The translations under genes and the position numbers were made by a program. A stretch of 64,000 nucleotides of DNA, from the NCBI GenBank assembly GCA_028284665.1, contig JANQRG010000050.1:106626-170625 (forward strand), given 5' to 3'. The stretch comes from Croceivirga sp. Its GTDB lineage: Bacteria > Bacteroidota > Bacteroidia > Flavobacteriales > Flavobacteriaceae. This document shows positions 1 to 9,261 of the stretch, in pieces. Position 1 is the first letter of the stretch, and each line of letters starts with the position of its first letter. The notes below the pieces were generated by a model, which was not told the DNA's origin, searched no databases, and saw only the letters and a list, made by a program, of their open reading frames with translations.

Positions 1-2200
1 CGGCACTGGTAATGCCGGCATTTTGGGCGCGGTTTTGGTCTATCTCGATCAAAAACTTTTTACTCTTCGGACCCCAATCATCTTTAACATTTTTAGTAAA
101 TGCCACTCCGGATAATTTTTGCTTTACGCTTTCTGCTATGCTGGACAATTGGTCGGGTTCCGGCCCGGAGACCTTAATTTCTATAGGGGTTCCTCCTCCT
201 CCGGAACCCAGGAGACCTACTTTGATGTCCGCATTGGGAAAGTTTTGAAAAGCATAGGCATCCAAACGGCTCACCATCTCCACATTCTCTTCAAAGGTGG
301 TCGTGTTAACAAGAATATGGGCATAGTTTGAATTGGCTTCATCCGGAGAATAGCCCAAATCATAGGATTCCGGACCTTCCCCGATGTAGGATGACCAACT
401 TACGATACCTTTCTCCCTATCCCCATTTACTTTAAGGGAATCTGCCATAAACCCTTCTATCTGTTCCACCACTTTAGTCGTCCGTTCAATCTTGTTCCCC
501 TCAGGCAGGTTAATGTCGATAGTGATCATGTTACGATCACTATCCGGGAAAAAGATGAAGGGGATATAGCCAAAGCCAAACAACGAAAGAAAGAAGGCCA
601 AAAAGATGCCTATGATCACTTTATATTTATGGCGCAAGGCCAATAATATCAGGTCTTTGTAGTACCGTTTCGCTGCGTTGATGATACGATCGACCAGCCC
701 TGGTTTCTTTTCCCCTTTAGGAGCTACATTGAGAAACATATAGCAAAACATGGTGATCACCGTAAGGGCAACCAACCAGGACGACATTAAGGCAATGGTA
801 ATCACCACAAAAATAGGCCCCACAATATCCCCCATAGTGGTAGGAGAAAGATAAAAGGCCAGGAATGCAGCCGAAGTAGTTAAGGTTGAGATCAATAACG
901 GCATCCATAGTTCTGAGAACGCTTCAACAGCGGCCTGGTACTTTTCCATGCCTTGCTCCAGTTTCACCATAATGGTTTCGGCCACCACAATAGCATTGTC
1001 CACTAACATCCCTAACGCCATGATGAGGGCAGCCAGCGTTACTTGATTCAACCCCATATTAATGATGCCCATGAGCATCAGGGTCATAATCGTCACTATG
1101 GGGATCAAACTCGCAATTACAAAACCGGTACGGAATCCCAGAAACACCAACATCACCAATAAGACAATGGAAATGGACTGTAAGAGGTTCACCATAAAGT
1201 CGCTCACCTTTAGGTCTATGTAAGTGTCTAAAGAAGACACCCGTGTCAATTCCAAACCTACGGGTAGACGATTTTGCCATTGGGCGACCACTTGATCTAC
1301 CGCTTCGCCCAGGTAGACAATATTTTTATCTTCCTTGAGGTTCACATGCATGGTAATCGCTTCCTTTCCGTCTACACTCACAATTTGTGTTGGTGGGTCG
1401 ATATACCCTTTGCTGACCGTTGTAATATCCCCTAATTTCACCAGTTGCGATCCATCCCCAACGGCAATCAGCATATTCTGAATGTCCTCAACGGAGTTGA
1501 AGTTTCCCGTGGGTTCTAAAATGATACGCTCATCCCCTACATTGATCTGACCTCCCGAACTCAAAATGTTCGTACTGCCAATGTATTGTTGCAGTTTGGA
1601 TGCTGAAAGCCCGTATTCTTTTAAGCGGGCATTATCAAACTCGACAAAAACGCGCTCGTCTTGTACCCCCCCAAGTTCCACTTTGGCGGCATCCGGGAGC
1701 TTTATCAGATCATCCTTGATATCATCGGCATACTCCTTCATTTCTGCATAACTAAATCCATCTGAGGTCAATCCAACCACAATTCCATAAACATCACCGA
1801 TACCATCATCATTTAAATTTGGCGCTACTCCAGACGGAAGACCCTGGATGGAATTTAATTTTCGACGCAAACGATCCCATACCGATTGCAGTTTTTGCGG
1901 GGAAACCTCATCTTTTAATTCAACGCTTACCACAGAAAGCCCGGTTCGGGAAGTACTGCTTACCTCCTTGAGTTCGGGTAGCTCCTGGGCCACTTTTTCA
2001 ATCTTGTCCGTCACCAATTGTTCTACCCGTTCCGGACTAGCCCCCGGAAATTGACTCACCACTGTAGCGACACGAACGGTGTAGGGCGGCATACTATCCT
2101 GGGATAGGTTGAAATACATATTTATACCTAAAAGGATGATGGTTGCCAGCACCATAAAGGTGATACGATTCTTGTCTATCGAGAATTTTGCGAGATTCAT
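1..2200 (-). CDS. RND efflux pump permease (C-terminus cut by window edge)
   Basis: Inner-membrane, proton-driven RND transporter subunit of a tripartite efflux pump. It begins at the ATG at 2200 (MNLAKFSIDKNR) and stays open to base 1, so about 733 residues of a roughly 1000-residue family are present and the stop is outside. A first membrane helix (about residues 13-31) is followed by a long periplasmic porter domain, then a helix cluster with the TM4 signature GMLVDNAIVV near residue 400, then the second periplasmic half. The AcrB Asp-Asp pair is here Asp-Asn. The heavy-metal type of signature is not seen, so a drug/hydrophobe (HAE-like) pump is more likely than CzcA, but the substrate is unknown. 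It lies 20 bases downstream of the adaptor gene, in one operon. Confidence 0.92.
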   Translation of the reverse strand, partial: MNLAKFSIDKNRITFMVLATIILLGINMYFNLSQDSMPPYTVRVATVVSQFPGASPERVEQLVTDKIEKVAQELPELKEVSSTSRTGLSVVSVELKDEVSPQKLQSVWDRLRRKLNSIQGLPSGVAPNLNDDGIGDVYGIVVGLTSDGFSYAEMKEYADDIKDDLIKLPDAAKVELGGVQDERVFVEFDNARLKEYGLSASKLQQYIGSTNILSSGGQINVGDERIILEPTGNFNSVEDIQNMLIAVGDGSQLVKLGDITTVSKGYIDPPTQIVSVDGKEAITMHVNLKEDKNIVYLGEAVDQVVAQWQNRLPVGLELTRVSSLDTYIDLKVSDFMVNLLQSISIVLLVMLVFLGFRTGFVIASLIPIVTIMTLMLMGIINMGLNQVTLAALIMALGMLVDNAIVVAETIMVKLEQGMEKYQAAVEAFSELWMPLLISTLTTSAAFLAFYLSPTTMGDIVGPIFVVITIALMSSWLVALTVITMFCYMFLNVAPKGEKKPGLVDRIINAAKRYYKDLILLALRHKYKVIIGIFLAFFLSLFGFGYIPFIFFPDSDRNMITIDINLPEGNKIERTTKVVEQIEGFMADSLKVNGDREKGIVSWSSYIGEGPESYDLGYSPDEANSNYAHILVNTTTFEENVEMVSRLDAYAFQNFPNADIKVGLLGSGGGGTPIEIKVSGPEPDQLSSIAESVKQKLSGVAFTKNVKDDWGPKSKKFLIEIDQNRAQNAGITSA

Positions 2201-2220
2201 AGATTTAGCAATGGTGTTGG

Positions 2221-3306
2221 TTATTGTAGTTTTACTTCCTGGCCATCCAGTAATGTCTGCAATCCCGCTACTGCAATTTTTTGTCCTGCGGATAATCCCT
2301 TAATGACCTCAAAACCTTCGGCGGACAAATTGCCCACAGTGATGGGATGCTTCTTTACGGTGGCTACTTCGCCCTGGTCCTCTACTAAAAACACAAAACG
2401 GCCATCACTATCTTCTCCTACGGCATGCGTAGGTACTACAAGTACTGTATTATTTACTTTTTCCTCTCCAAAATCAAAAGTGACATTCGCTGCCATCCCG
2501 CTCTTGATGCCATCGCTGGGGTTGGTGACCACCACGCGAACGGGGTAGGTGGCGGAATTCGCATCTACCGCAGGGGCCACCTCCGTAACCCTACCCTTGA
2601 AGCTTTGACCTTCCAAGGCTGAAAACGTTACTTCCACATCCATATCCGGGTTCACCCCATTGATCACACTTTCCGGAACACCCAGTGAGATCTCCATATC
2701 CGTTCCCGAATTGAGGACCGCAACGGCTTGCCCAGCCTGTACATTTTCATCTACTTCAGCGGAAATAGAGGCTATGATGCCATCCTCGGGGGCATAAATG
2801 TAGCCGTACTGGATCTGCTCGGCCTGAATATCTACACCTCGTTTTGCGGATTTATAGCTTTCTTCAGCAGTTTTAAACGAGTTCTTTGCTGCTTCAAAAT
2901 CACTTAGGGAAGAACTCCCTTTTTCATAGAGGGCGCGCACCCGATTCAGGCTGAGTTTGGCTGTGTTCATTTGGGAGGCAGCACTATTTAAGGTAGTCAC
3001 TGCCTGTTCATAGGACAATCGGGACGCCACATTATCCAATCGCGCTAAAAGTTGGCGCTTCTTTACTTTTTGTCCCAGTTTCATGTCAAATACTACAATG
3101 ATCCCGGAACTTCGAAAACTCAAATTCACAATTTTATCGGTGCGTGCTGTTCCACTAAACGTCCGTACCTTTTCCCCACCTAAAAATCCAACTTCCTGAA
3201 ATTTTACGGGGCGCAACACCTTTTCCGTAGCTTCTTCTTTCCCTCCACAATTCCATAACAACACCGTCATGGCTAGTGTTCCCCAAAGTTTACTGCTGTA
3301 TTTCAT
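2221..3306 (-). CDS. RND efflux periplasmic adaptor (membrane fusion protein)
   Basis: HlyD/AcrA-type adaptor of 361 residues that bridges the RND permease and the TolC-like channel. The N-terminus is a lipoprotein signal (LLWNC, Cys20), so it is probably lipid-anchored in the inner membrane. The order is barrel-sandwich strand with a lipoyl-like half near residues 45-90, a coiled-coil hairpin of about residues 95-165 (rich in Ala, Leu, Ser, Lys), the second lipoyl half (YIYAPEDGIIASI, near 170-185), then beta-barrel and membrane-proximal domains. It sits 22 bases after the TolC-type gene and 20 bases before the permease gene, all on the minus strand. The Asn before the lipobox Cys is unusual, so the lipid anchor is likely rather than certain. 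Confidence 0.93.
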   Translation of the reverse strand: MKYSSKLWGTLAMTVLLWNCGGKEEATEKVLRPVKFQEVGFLGGEKVRTFSGTARTDKIVNLSFRSSGIIVVFDMKLGQKVKKRQLLARLDNVASRLSYEQAVTTLNSAASQMNTAKLSLNRVRALYEKGSSSLSDFEAAKNSFKTAEESYKSAKRGVDIQAEQIQYGYIYAPEDGIIASISAEVDENVQAGQAVAVLNSGTDMEISLGVPESVINGVNPDMDVEVTFSALEGQSFKGRVTEVAPAVDANSATYPVRVVVTNPSDGIKSGMAANVTFDFGEEKVNNTVLVVPTHAVGEDSDGRFVFLVEDQGEVATVKKHPITVGNLSAEGFEVIKGLSAGQKIAVAGLQTLLDGQEVKLQ

Positions 3307-3328
3307 TTTTTTGTGGCTTTTCGGTTAT

Positions 3329-5680
3329 TTAATTTCTCGTGTTTATATATTCAAAAAAGCGTTGGCGGAACGCTTCATTCTCTGCTTCGGTTTTCAGCAG
3401 AAAAAAGTACCCCAGCGAACGTTCCAGTTCTAAGGAACTGATCAGAAAATTATACACCGCATTCACTCTTGCCAACTGGGCATTTAAATAGTTGTTTTGG
3501 GCATCCAGCAGCTGTACAATGTTCACCGCACCATTTGAATATAGCGATTGGGTCAGTTCCAAGGCTTCGGCTGCAGTTTCCTCAGAAACGCCGGAGAGTT
3601 CAATATTAGAAAGCTGGTTGATCAAATTCAGTACACCATTGCGTACGTTAGCATCAATGGCTAACTCCGTATTATCCTTATTGATCTCCAACTGATCCCT
3701 TTGGATGGTAGCAATCTGCTTATTGATATTGTTGGTGTTCTGATTGAAAATAGGCAGGGAAAGACTTAAGGATGCATTGTAGCTATTGTCTACCAAACCA
3801 AAGCCCAAACCAGGAGCAACGGTACTTCCGGCGCCACTTCTATTGAAAACACTGTTATAACTTCCCTGGAGGGCAACTGTAGGCACCAAACGACCGGAGC
3901 CGCTCAACCGGATATTGCGTTCCACCGCCTCAATGTTATAACCCAGTGACTTGAGTTCCGGGGCATTCCGAAAGGCTTCTTCGGTTAAGAATCCAACAAA
4001 AGGTTCCCGCAACTTCGGATCGTCCAACAAGCCTTTAAGTTCATCATAGTTGTAGCGTTCAAAAACCCCTTCATCCAATACTACTTCTTCCACATCAACC
4101 TGGGTATCCAAAGGGTTGTTCAATACCTGGTTGAGTATAATAAAGCCTTGTTCCAGTTGGTTGACTGCCTCAATCATCGACTGCTGGTTTTGTGCCATCT
4201 CACTGCGAAAGCGCAACATGTCCGATTTCCCGGACTGCCCCGCCTCAAAATTCTGCTCCGCTATTTTCATATTGGTTTGGGTGAGGTTCAGATTGCGAAG
4301 CTGAATGGCGGTGTTGGCCTTTAAGATCAGGATATTGAAGTAGGCGGTAGAAGCATCTAATATGGCATCCAATTGCGAAGCATTGAAACTTTCTTGTTGG
4401 GCTTGTTGCAATTTTTTCTGAATGGTGATATTGGCACTGGCCGCCTCGGAATAGAGCGTCTGATTTAAGGTAATAGCCCCCGCCGTAGAAAACTCCGGGT
4501 TTTGCCCATTGCTGATCTCAGCCAGATCGGGATCAACATAGGTCCCTGAACCCGATGCGGTGATATTTGGCAAATAATTGCTCCAAGCCGTACGAACATC
4601 CTGTTCGGTAAGATCGACATCCTTCTGATTCGATTGGAGAGACAGATTCCGCTCAATGGTTTCTTCGATCACATTGATGAGATTGTATCGCTTTTCCGCT
4701 CGCACATTTTTAGGGTTACCCACAAAATCCGTTTCATTAACCAGGCTGTATTTTATAGGAATTTCTATGGCATCTGCCGTATTAAAATTTAACGTCAAGC
4801 GCGGGGTATATTCAATATAGACATCCAATTCGGAAAGTTTAGCCCCGGTAATATACGCCTCAACCGTTAGCGCAATACGTCTGAAGAATTGATCAAGATC
4901 ATCACTGGATCGTGTTGTAGCATACATACCATCCTCTACATCATCCGGTCCATTGACACTAAAGGAAGGTAGTTTGTTATCGACAAAGGCCTGGGCCAAT
5001 TGCTGGTTTTCTTCCCGGGTAAAGAAAAAGCCGCCCGCCATATAGACGGCATCAATACCCTCAAGTGTATTCATTATATCTGATGGTGTGGTAAATGGAA
5101 TGAGTTTGTAGTTGATTTCCAGTTCAGCAGCTATTTTGTCAAAGGTTTCGGACACCGGTAAGATCTCGATCAATGGTGCTTCCATGGCAACCCCAAGGTT
5201 TTCAAAATTGGTAAGCTCCTTAAACTTTTGTAAGTCCTCCTGAAACGATTCCGAGGCAATCAGATAGGTAAAATTCTCAATACCCGAACTGGTTTTGCTA
5301 AGATCGATATAATTATAATCCCGGTTTAATGCTCCAAAAAGAATGGTTGGCTTGGCATGAACGGTTTGCTTACTTATAATTTGATTGTTGATCACGCCAA
5401 AGGCTATGATCAGATCAACGGTATCGTCGCTGATCAACTGATCGTAATTTCGTTGCGCGGTTTCAAGACTAAAGTCACTAAAGAGCAGACTTTGCTCGGG
5501 AAAAACAACGGTCGCATCTTCCCCTACTACGGCTTTAACCTCATTCTTCAATTGCTCGGATAAAGGTGCTAATTTTGAGGAGCGATTGTCTACCAGTACC
5601 CCGATGTTAACAGTCGGTTTGGTTTGGGCTAATGCGAAAACAGTACATAGCAGCGGTAGCCACAGGAGGTGTTTTTTCAT
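3329..5680 (-). CDS. TolC-family outer membrane efflux protein fused to periplasmic-binding domain
   Basis: Outer membrane channel of the RND pump, but 783 residues long, against about 450-480 for a usual TolC/OEP. After a signal peptide (residues 1-18, ending FALAQ) comes a two-lobed domain of about 300 residues with the look of the ABC substrate-binding family PF04392: VNIGVLVDN at the start, KPTILFGALN near 110, DAVYMAGG near 210, PSFSVNGPDDVEDGMYA near 240. The coiled-coil OEP repeats start near residue 335 (RYNLINVIEETIERNLSLQSNQ) and run to the end with Asn/Gln-rich helices. It is first in the operon with the adaptor and permease. The binding domain may sense or pick up the pump substrate; that is inference from the fusion only. 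Confidence 0.9.
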   Translation of the reverse strand: MKKHLLWLPLLCTVFALAQTKPTVNIGVLVDNRSSKLAPLSEQLKNEVKAVVGEDATVVFPEQSLLFSDFSLETAQRNYDQLISDDTVDLIIAFGVINNQIISKQTVHAKPTILFGALNRDYNYIDLSKTSSGIENFTYLIASESFQEDLQKFKELTNFENLGVAMEAPLIEILPVSETFDKIAAELEINYKLIPFTTPSDIMNTLEGIDAVYMAGGFFFTREENQQLAQAFVDNKLPSFSVNGPDDVEDGMYATTRSSDDLDQFFRRIALTVEAYITGAKLSELDVYIEYTPRLTLNFNTADAIEIPIKYSLVNETDFVGNPKNVRAEKRYNLINVIEETIERNLSLQSNQKDVDLTEQDVRTAWSNYLPNITASGSGTYVDPDLAEISNGQNPEFSTAGAITLNQTLYSEAASANITIQKKLQQAQQESFNASQLDAILDASTAYFNILILKANTAIQLRNLNLTQTNMKIAEQNFEAGQSGKSDMLRFRSEMAQNQQSMIEAVNQLEQGFIILNQVLNNPLDTQVDVEEVVLDEGVFERYNYDELKGLLDDPKLREPFVGFLTEEAFRNAPELKSLGYNIEAVERNIRLSGSGRLVPTVALQGSYNSVFNRSGAGSTVAPGLGFGLVDNSYNASLSLSLPIFNQNTNNINKQIATIQRDQLEINKDNTELAIDANVRNGVLNLINQLSNIELSGVSEETAAEALELTQSLYSNGAVNIVQLLDAQNNYLNAQLARVNAVYNFLISSLELERSLGYFFLLKTEAENEAFRQRFFEYINTRN

Positions 5681-5785
5681 AGGTTAGTATTTTAATCTGT
5701 CTTTAGCTACGGTAGCTTACGCTATAGCAGCCAGGCATGATGCTACCCGACCAGCGAAAATTAACAAAAAAAAACTCCGAACACC

Positions 5786-5807
5786 CTAAGTAATTCAAAA
5801 TACTTAG
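5786..5807. promoter_or_regulatory. Inverted repeat upstream of efflux operon, possible operator
   Basis: A perfect 7-base inverted repeat, CTAAGTA then 8 bases then TACTTAG, lies 106 bases upstream of the efflux operon start (5680). Its size and position would fit a dimeric repressor such as a TetR-type protein. No regulator gene is next to the operon, so the binding partner is unknown and the assignment is tentative. Confidence 0.3.
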
Positions 5808-5903
5808 ATTTTCCAGGGTTTGTTTAATTCTAACTGCCCTATTTCCCAAATCTAAAGTGATTTCCTCAACAAAATTGGAGCGGCAATGGGCCCACCCTTG
5901 ATT

Positions 5904-7145
5904 CTACTTCAGCTGCAAGCGATTGATCAATTTTTCTACGGACAATCCCTGAACTAGAATGGAAAAAATGACCATACAATAGGTCACTACTAAAAACAGG
6001 TCCCTGTGCATGGCCTCAGTAAGCCCCAAGGCTAAAGCGATGGAAATGGCCCCACGAAGTCCGCCCCAGGTCATGATCAGGGTGGTGTTGGGCACAAAAT
6101 CCAGGCGTTTTTGGAAGAGCTGTACAGGACCGATAAGGGAAAGGTACCTGCAGAGGAGGCCCAACGGAATCGCTAACAAGCCGGCATAAATGTACTGGGG
6201 CTTAAATTCCAGCACCAGCATTTCCATCCCGATAAGTACAAACAATATAGTGTTCAGCAAAATATCAATAAGCTCCCAAAACTTATCCACATAGTCCTCA
6301 GTAAGTTCTGACATGGCATTTTTTCGGGTCTTCGTACCCCCGATATATAGTCCGGCAACGACCATAGCCAAAGGCGCGGATACGTGCAAATGTGTCGCCA
6401 CCATGGTCCCCGTCATTACGGTCGCCAGGGTGATGATTACCTCAATGTTATAGTCATCGATCTTTTTGAGGAAGTAATAGGTCAGCCATCCCAACAACAG
6501 CCCCAGCAGCAATCCGCCAAACACTTCTACCGCAAACAATTCCAGAATGCTGGCGAAGGAAAAACCGGTCCCGTCTCCATTGGCTAGTCCAAAAATGGTT
6601 AAGAACACCACCACGCCAACCCCATCGTTGAAGAGCGATTCGCCTACGATCTTGATCTCCAGCTTTTTTGGCGCCCCTACTTTTTTCAGAATGCCCAATA
6701 CGGCAATCGGGTCTGTGGGGGAGATCAAGGCGCCAAACAACAGGCAATAGATATAGTTTACTTCAAGCCCTATCCCGTTAAAGACATAATATACACTGGT
6801 ACCCACCAGAAAGGTGGAAACGAGTACCCCAAAAGTGGCAAAGACGAGTACCGGCCAACGTTGTTGGTGTAATTGTTTCAAGTCAGTATGTAATGCTCCG
6901 GCAAAAAGCAGGAAGCTCAACATAATATCAAGCAGTACGACCTTGAAGTCAATTTTGGAAATGATAAAACGTTCTGCCTTTAAAAGGGTATCGTCTACAA
7001 AGCTCAAAGCAAAAACCCCCAGGGTAAACAGAATAGTGATCAGGGTAAGCCCGATGGTATTGGGGAGTTTGATAAAGCGTACATTGATATATCCGAAAAC
7101 GGCCGAGATAAACACCAGGATACTGGTAATGATAAAATAGTCCAT
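5904..7145 (-). CDS. CPA1-family Na+/H+ antiporter
   Basis: Cation/proton antiporter of the NhaP/NHE type in the inner membrane, exchanging Na+ (or K+) for H+ for pH and salt balance. The longest frame starts at a TTG at 7226; I chose the ATG at 7145 (MDYFIITSILVFIS), which gives 413 residues and begins directly with the first membrane helix. In this numbering SPTDPIAVL is near 142-150 and the transport motif FNDG near 172-175, with the Asn-Asp pair typical of electroneutral CPA1 members; WGGLRGAISIALAL lies near the C-terminus. About 12 hydrophobic helices are visible, and there is no long cytoplasmic RCK tail. It is upstream of the efflux operon on the same strand but separated by 223 bases, so it is probably a separate unit. 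Confidence 0.92.
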   Translation of the reverse strand: MDYFIITSILVFISAVFGYINVRFIKLPNTIGLTLITILFTLGVFALSFVDDTLLKAERFIISKIDFKVVLLDIMLSFLLFAGALHTDLKQLHQQRWPVLVFATFGVLVSTFLVGTSVYYVFNGIGLEVNYIYCLLFGALISPTDPIAVLGILKKVGAPKKLEIKIVGESLFNDGVGVVVFLTIFGLANGDGTGFSFASILELFAVEVFGGLLLGLLLGWLTYYFLKKIDDYNIEVIITLATVMTGTMVATHLHVSAPLAMVVAGLYIGGTKTRKNAMSELTEDYVDKFWELIDILLNTILFVLIGMEMLVLEFKPQYIYAGLLAIPLGLLCRYLSLIGPVQLFQKRLDFVPNTTLIMTWGGLRGAISIALALGLTEAMHRDLFLVVTYCMVIFSILVQGLSVEKLINRLQLK

Positions 7146-7795
7146 AGTACTAGCAAAGCGGGAAGATATTCTTTTTTTGTTTTTTCCGCTAACGGAGCGC
7201 TTAGATTTAATGTTCTGTTCAAGCAACTGGCTACCTTACGATGAAAGCGACCTTTTGCCGTCTACCAATGGGTTTTACGGACAAATAGTATACTAGCGCG
7301 CCGCTGGTAACTGCCGGTAGCAGGCTTATGGGGGGCGCTAGAGGGCAATTTGATGGGAAAATGTCGTGGAAGAAAGACCGAATAGCACGCCCTTGAATTT
7401 GATAGTTTACTTTCTACAACCAGTCATTTCGAATGAACATGAGAAATCTATTCCTTTCATTTTCTTTGCCATGTCTTCCTCTCCCCAAGTACTCGGGGTC
7501 GTCGGAGACAATAGAAAACGAAACAAAAGAAAGGACACTTTTTTGGAGAGGTATTTTTATCCCGAATTCTCGGGACAAAACCAGTGTCATGCTTCTAAAT
7601 CGACTCCAAGGTTTCGCCGATTCTTAACGAAGCCTGCCACCTATACTGCCCAAAAAGAATGCACCTATATCATATATGCATCTTCCTTATGCTCTTAAGA
7701 TTACATTGAATTTATCCTCTCGCTGTTCAAAGTTTCTGCCGAAGGCGGACAAGTGGAACTTCGAACTTCTCGTGTTTCAATCGTACTTCATACAA
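7146..7795. other. Intergenic stretch without a recognisable gene
   Basis: About 650 bases between the antiporter and the TIM-barrel gene. Open frames here are short and have no family-like sequence. It holds one copy of a 48-base repeat (7592-7639), a small hairpin TCCCGA-ATTC-TCGGGA at 7559-7574, a phrase near 7424-7450 (catttcgaatgaacatgaga) resembling dispersed non-coding repeats I recall from flavobacterial genomes, and degenerate heptads near 7759-7779 (CTTCGAA, CTTCTCG, TGTTTCA). Best read as accumulated repeat debris. Confidence 0.6.
7592..7639 (+). repeat. 48-base dispersed repeat, copy 1
   Basis: Begins CTTCTAAATCGACTCC and ends AAGCCTGCCA. A second copy at 13968-14015 has the same length, orientation and, by eye, only two differences in 48 bases. 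Both copies are intergenic, near 3' or 5' ends of metabolic genes. Confidence 0.9.
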
Positions 7796-8758
7796 CTAAA
7801 CCTCATAGTAGAAGGCATCGCGTAATACTTCCAGGCTTTTGGGCACAGCGGTATCCGGTGATTCCACGCCTTCAAATTCAAGTGAGATCCATCCTTTGTA
7901 GCCTACATCCCGCATCATTTGACCAATGGCCGGATAATCGATGTCCAGGGAATACCATTTACCACCCCCATAATAGGTTTTGGCCTGAATAAGGAAGGTT
8001 TGGGGCGCCATCAGCTTCAGCTGTTCCTCACGGTTTTCTAAAAAGTTGCCGGTATCCAAGGTCATTTGGAGCCATGGACTGTCTATGGCGTCTACAATGC
8101 GTTTCACGCCTTCAGCGGTACGTCCAAGTCCCCAGTGGTTTTCCAGGCCCAGGACCACACCGCACTTTTCAGCAGTAGGAATGCATGCCGTAATAGCATC
8201 AATTACCCATTTAAAACCATCTTCATCGGTATAGCCCTCCAATGTCGGTTCAATACCTTTATTGGCCATGAGATCGTCGAAGTCCTTTGAGGTTCCCCAG
8301 CGCCCCGTGTTCAATCGCATGGTAGGTATGCCCAGCGCATACGCCAGTTCTATTTGCCGGATGGTTTTCGCAATGTTCTCGTCCCGTTTTTCTTTTTCGG
8401 GATAGACATAGCCTTGATGTGTGCTGAAACCCATTAGGTCTAATCCAGCGTGGAAGGCACGTTTCTTGAGATTTTGTAAATAGCTATTCTCTTCGGAAGT
8501 CATTTGTACCAACAGTAGTTCGATGCCATCAAAACCCATAGCCGCTGCCTTATCAATACACATTTCGATCGGTACGTCCTCCTTGGGGCCGTTGAACTGC
8601 CAAAACGAATAGGTAGAAACACCGATGGGGTTTCTCCTGATATTGTTTTGTTTTTCGACTTTTGGTACTGCTTTCGGTTCGGGAGAAGTGCAAGCACCAA
8701 GTACGGTGGCCATACCCAAAGCGGAAGCATTTTGGAGGAATTTTCTACGATCTGTCAT
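7796..8758 (-). CDS. Sugar phosphate isomerase/epimerase-like TIM-barrel protein, Tat-exported
   Basis: 320-residue AP-endonuclease-2/xylose isomerase-like TIM barrel. The N-terminus is a twin-arginine signal (DRRKFLQ, residues 3-9) ending in a lipobox-like LGAC (Cys23), so a folded, probably metal-bound protein is exported and perhaps lipid-anchored. Barrel motifs visible: GVSTYSFWQF near 48, GFDGIELL near 74, GLENHWG near 205, TLDTGNF near 235, and SLEFEGVE near 298, which carries an acidic metal-ligand-like residue. Relatives act on sugars or inositols in the periplasm, but the substrate cannot be read from sequence. It stands alone, with repeat-rich gaps on both sides. Confidence 0.85.
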   Translation of the reverse strand: MTDRRKFLQNASALGMATVLGACTSPEPKAVPKVEKQNNIRRNPIGVSTYSFWQFNGPKEDVPIEMCIDKAAAMGFDGIELLLVQMTSEENSYLQNLKKRAFHAGLDLMGFSTHQGYVYPEKEKRDENIAKTIRQIELAYALGIPTMRLNTGRWGTSKDFDDLMANKGIEPTLEGYTDEDGFKWVIDAITACIPTAEKCGVVLGLENHWGLGRTAEGVKRIVDAIDSPWLQMTLDTGNFLENREEQLKLMAPQTFLIQAKTYYGGGKWYSLDIDYPAIGQMMRDVGYKGWISLEFEGVESPDTAVPKSLEVLRDAFYYEV

Positions 8759-9034
8759 TTTGCCTGGATTTAGTATCCTTTAAAGATAGTGATTAACGCG
8801 TTCCTTGTAGCATAGCTATTCTGTTGTGCAAGATTTTACTGGCCTACTTTCAGTGGGGGCTTCGCATCGCATATCTACGGTGCCCCAAAGCGGTTAACAT
8901 CGCAGCTTCAGGATTATGTTCATTTTGTCTTGACCGTGCTCCGCCATAGCGGCTACGCGACGGCGCAGAACAAAACCCTTCGACTGCGCACTTCGACACG
9001 CTCAGTACAGCGCTCAGGGTAAACTGGGCCAAAA

Positions 9035-9054
9035 CCTGCCTGCCGGCAGGCAGG
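9035..9054. repeat. Perfect 20-base palindrome
   Basis: CCTGCCTGCCGGCAGGCAGG reads the same on both strands. A looser relative (GGCAGG, 8 bases, CCTGCC) is found at 14855-14874. Probably a dispersed REP-like element; it could also end transcripts entering from either side, though no T-run follows. Confidence 0.75.
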
Positions 9055-9060
9055 ATTCAA

Positions 9061-9185
9061 GAAGATTTCAAGGAAATTTTTGTGATTTCATCACAAAAAC
9101 GCTGGTAAATCGAACCGCTACGTGCTCTTTTTTGCAAAGCAAAACGCACCTCTGCTTGATTTACAGCTATTTCTGTGAAATCTTC
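9061..9185. repeat. Large inverted repeat with two internal hairpins (MITE- or REP-like)
   Basis: The outer arms GAAGATTTCA (9061-9070) and TGAAATCTTC (9176-9185) are complementary, and the pairing continues imperfectly inward, including GTAAATC (9104-9110) against GATTTAC. Inside is a perfect 9-base stem TTTTTGTGA (9077-9085) / TCACAAAAA (9091-9099) with a 5-base loop, and a second stem GTGC (9122-9125) / GCAC (9145-9148) with T- and A-rich inner arms. No transposase frame is present. It is either a non-autonomous mobile repeat or a structured RNA. Confidence 0.7.
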
Positions 9186-9261
9186 ACTAGTGAAACCAAG
9201 AAGGCAAGAGTAAAAATGGTCGCACTAGTATGTAAAATGTTTATTGCTTTTGTGGTTTTGG

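Larger units (their letters stand above)
8759..9261. other. Repeat-rich intergenic stretch
   Basis: About 500 bases with no convincing gene. The left half carries phrases such as cccttcgactgcgc and cgctcagggtaaac that I recall from dispersed flavobacterial repeats. It then holds a perfect 20-base palindrome at 9035-9054 and a large imperfect inverted repeat at 9061-9185; both are listed separately. Confidence 0.65.

Noticed and set aside
1..2200. Small plus- and minus-strand frames across the first 2.2 kb
   Set aside because: The region is covered by the continuous minus-strand RND permease frame running off the left edge; the other frames have no family features.
7040..7222. Extension of the antiporter start to 7226
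   Set aside because: It would begin at a TTG and add a Lys/Arg-rich stretch before the first helix; the ATG at 7145 matches the family start.
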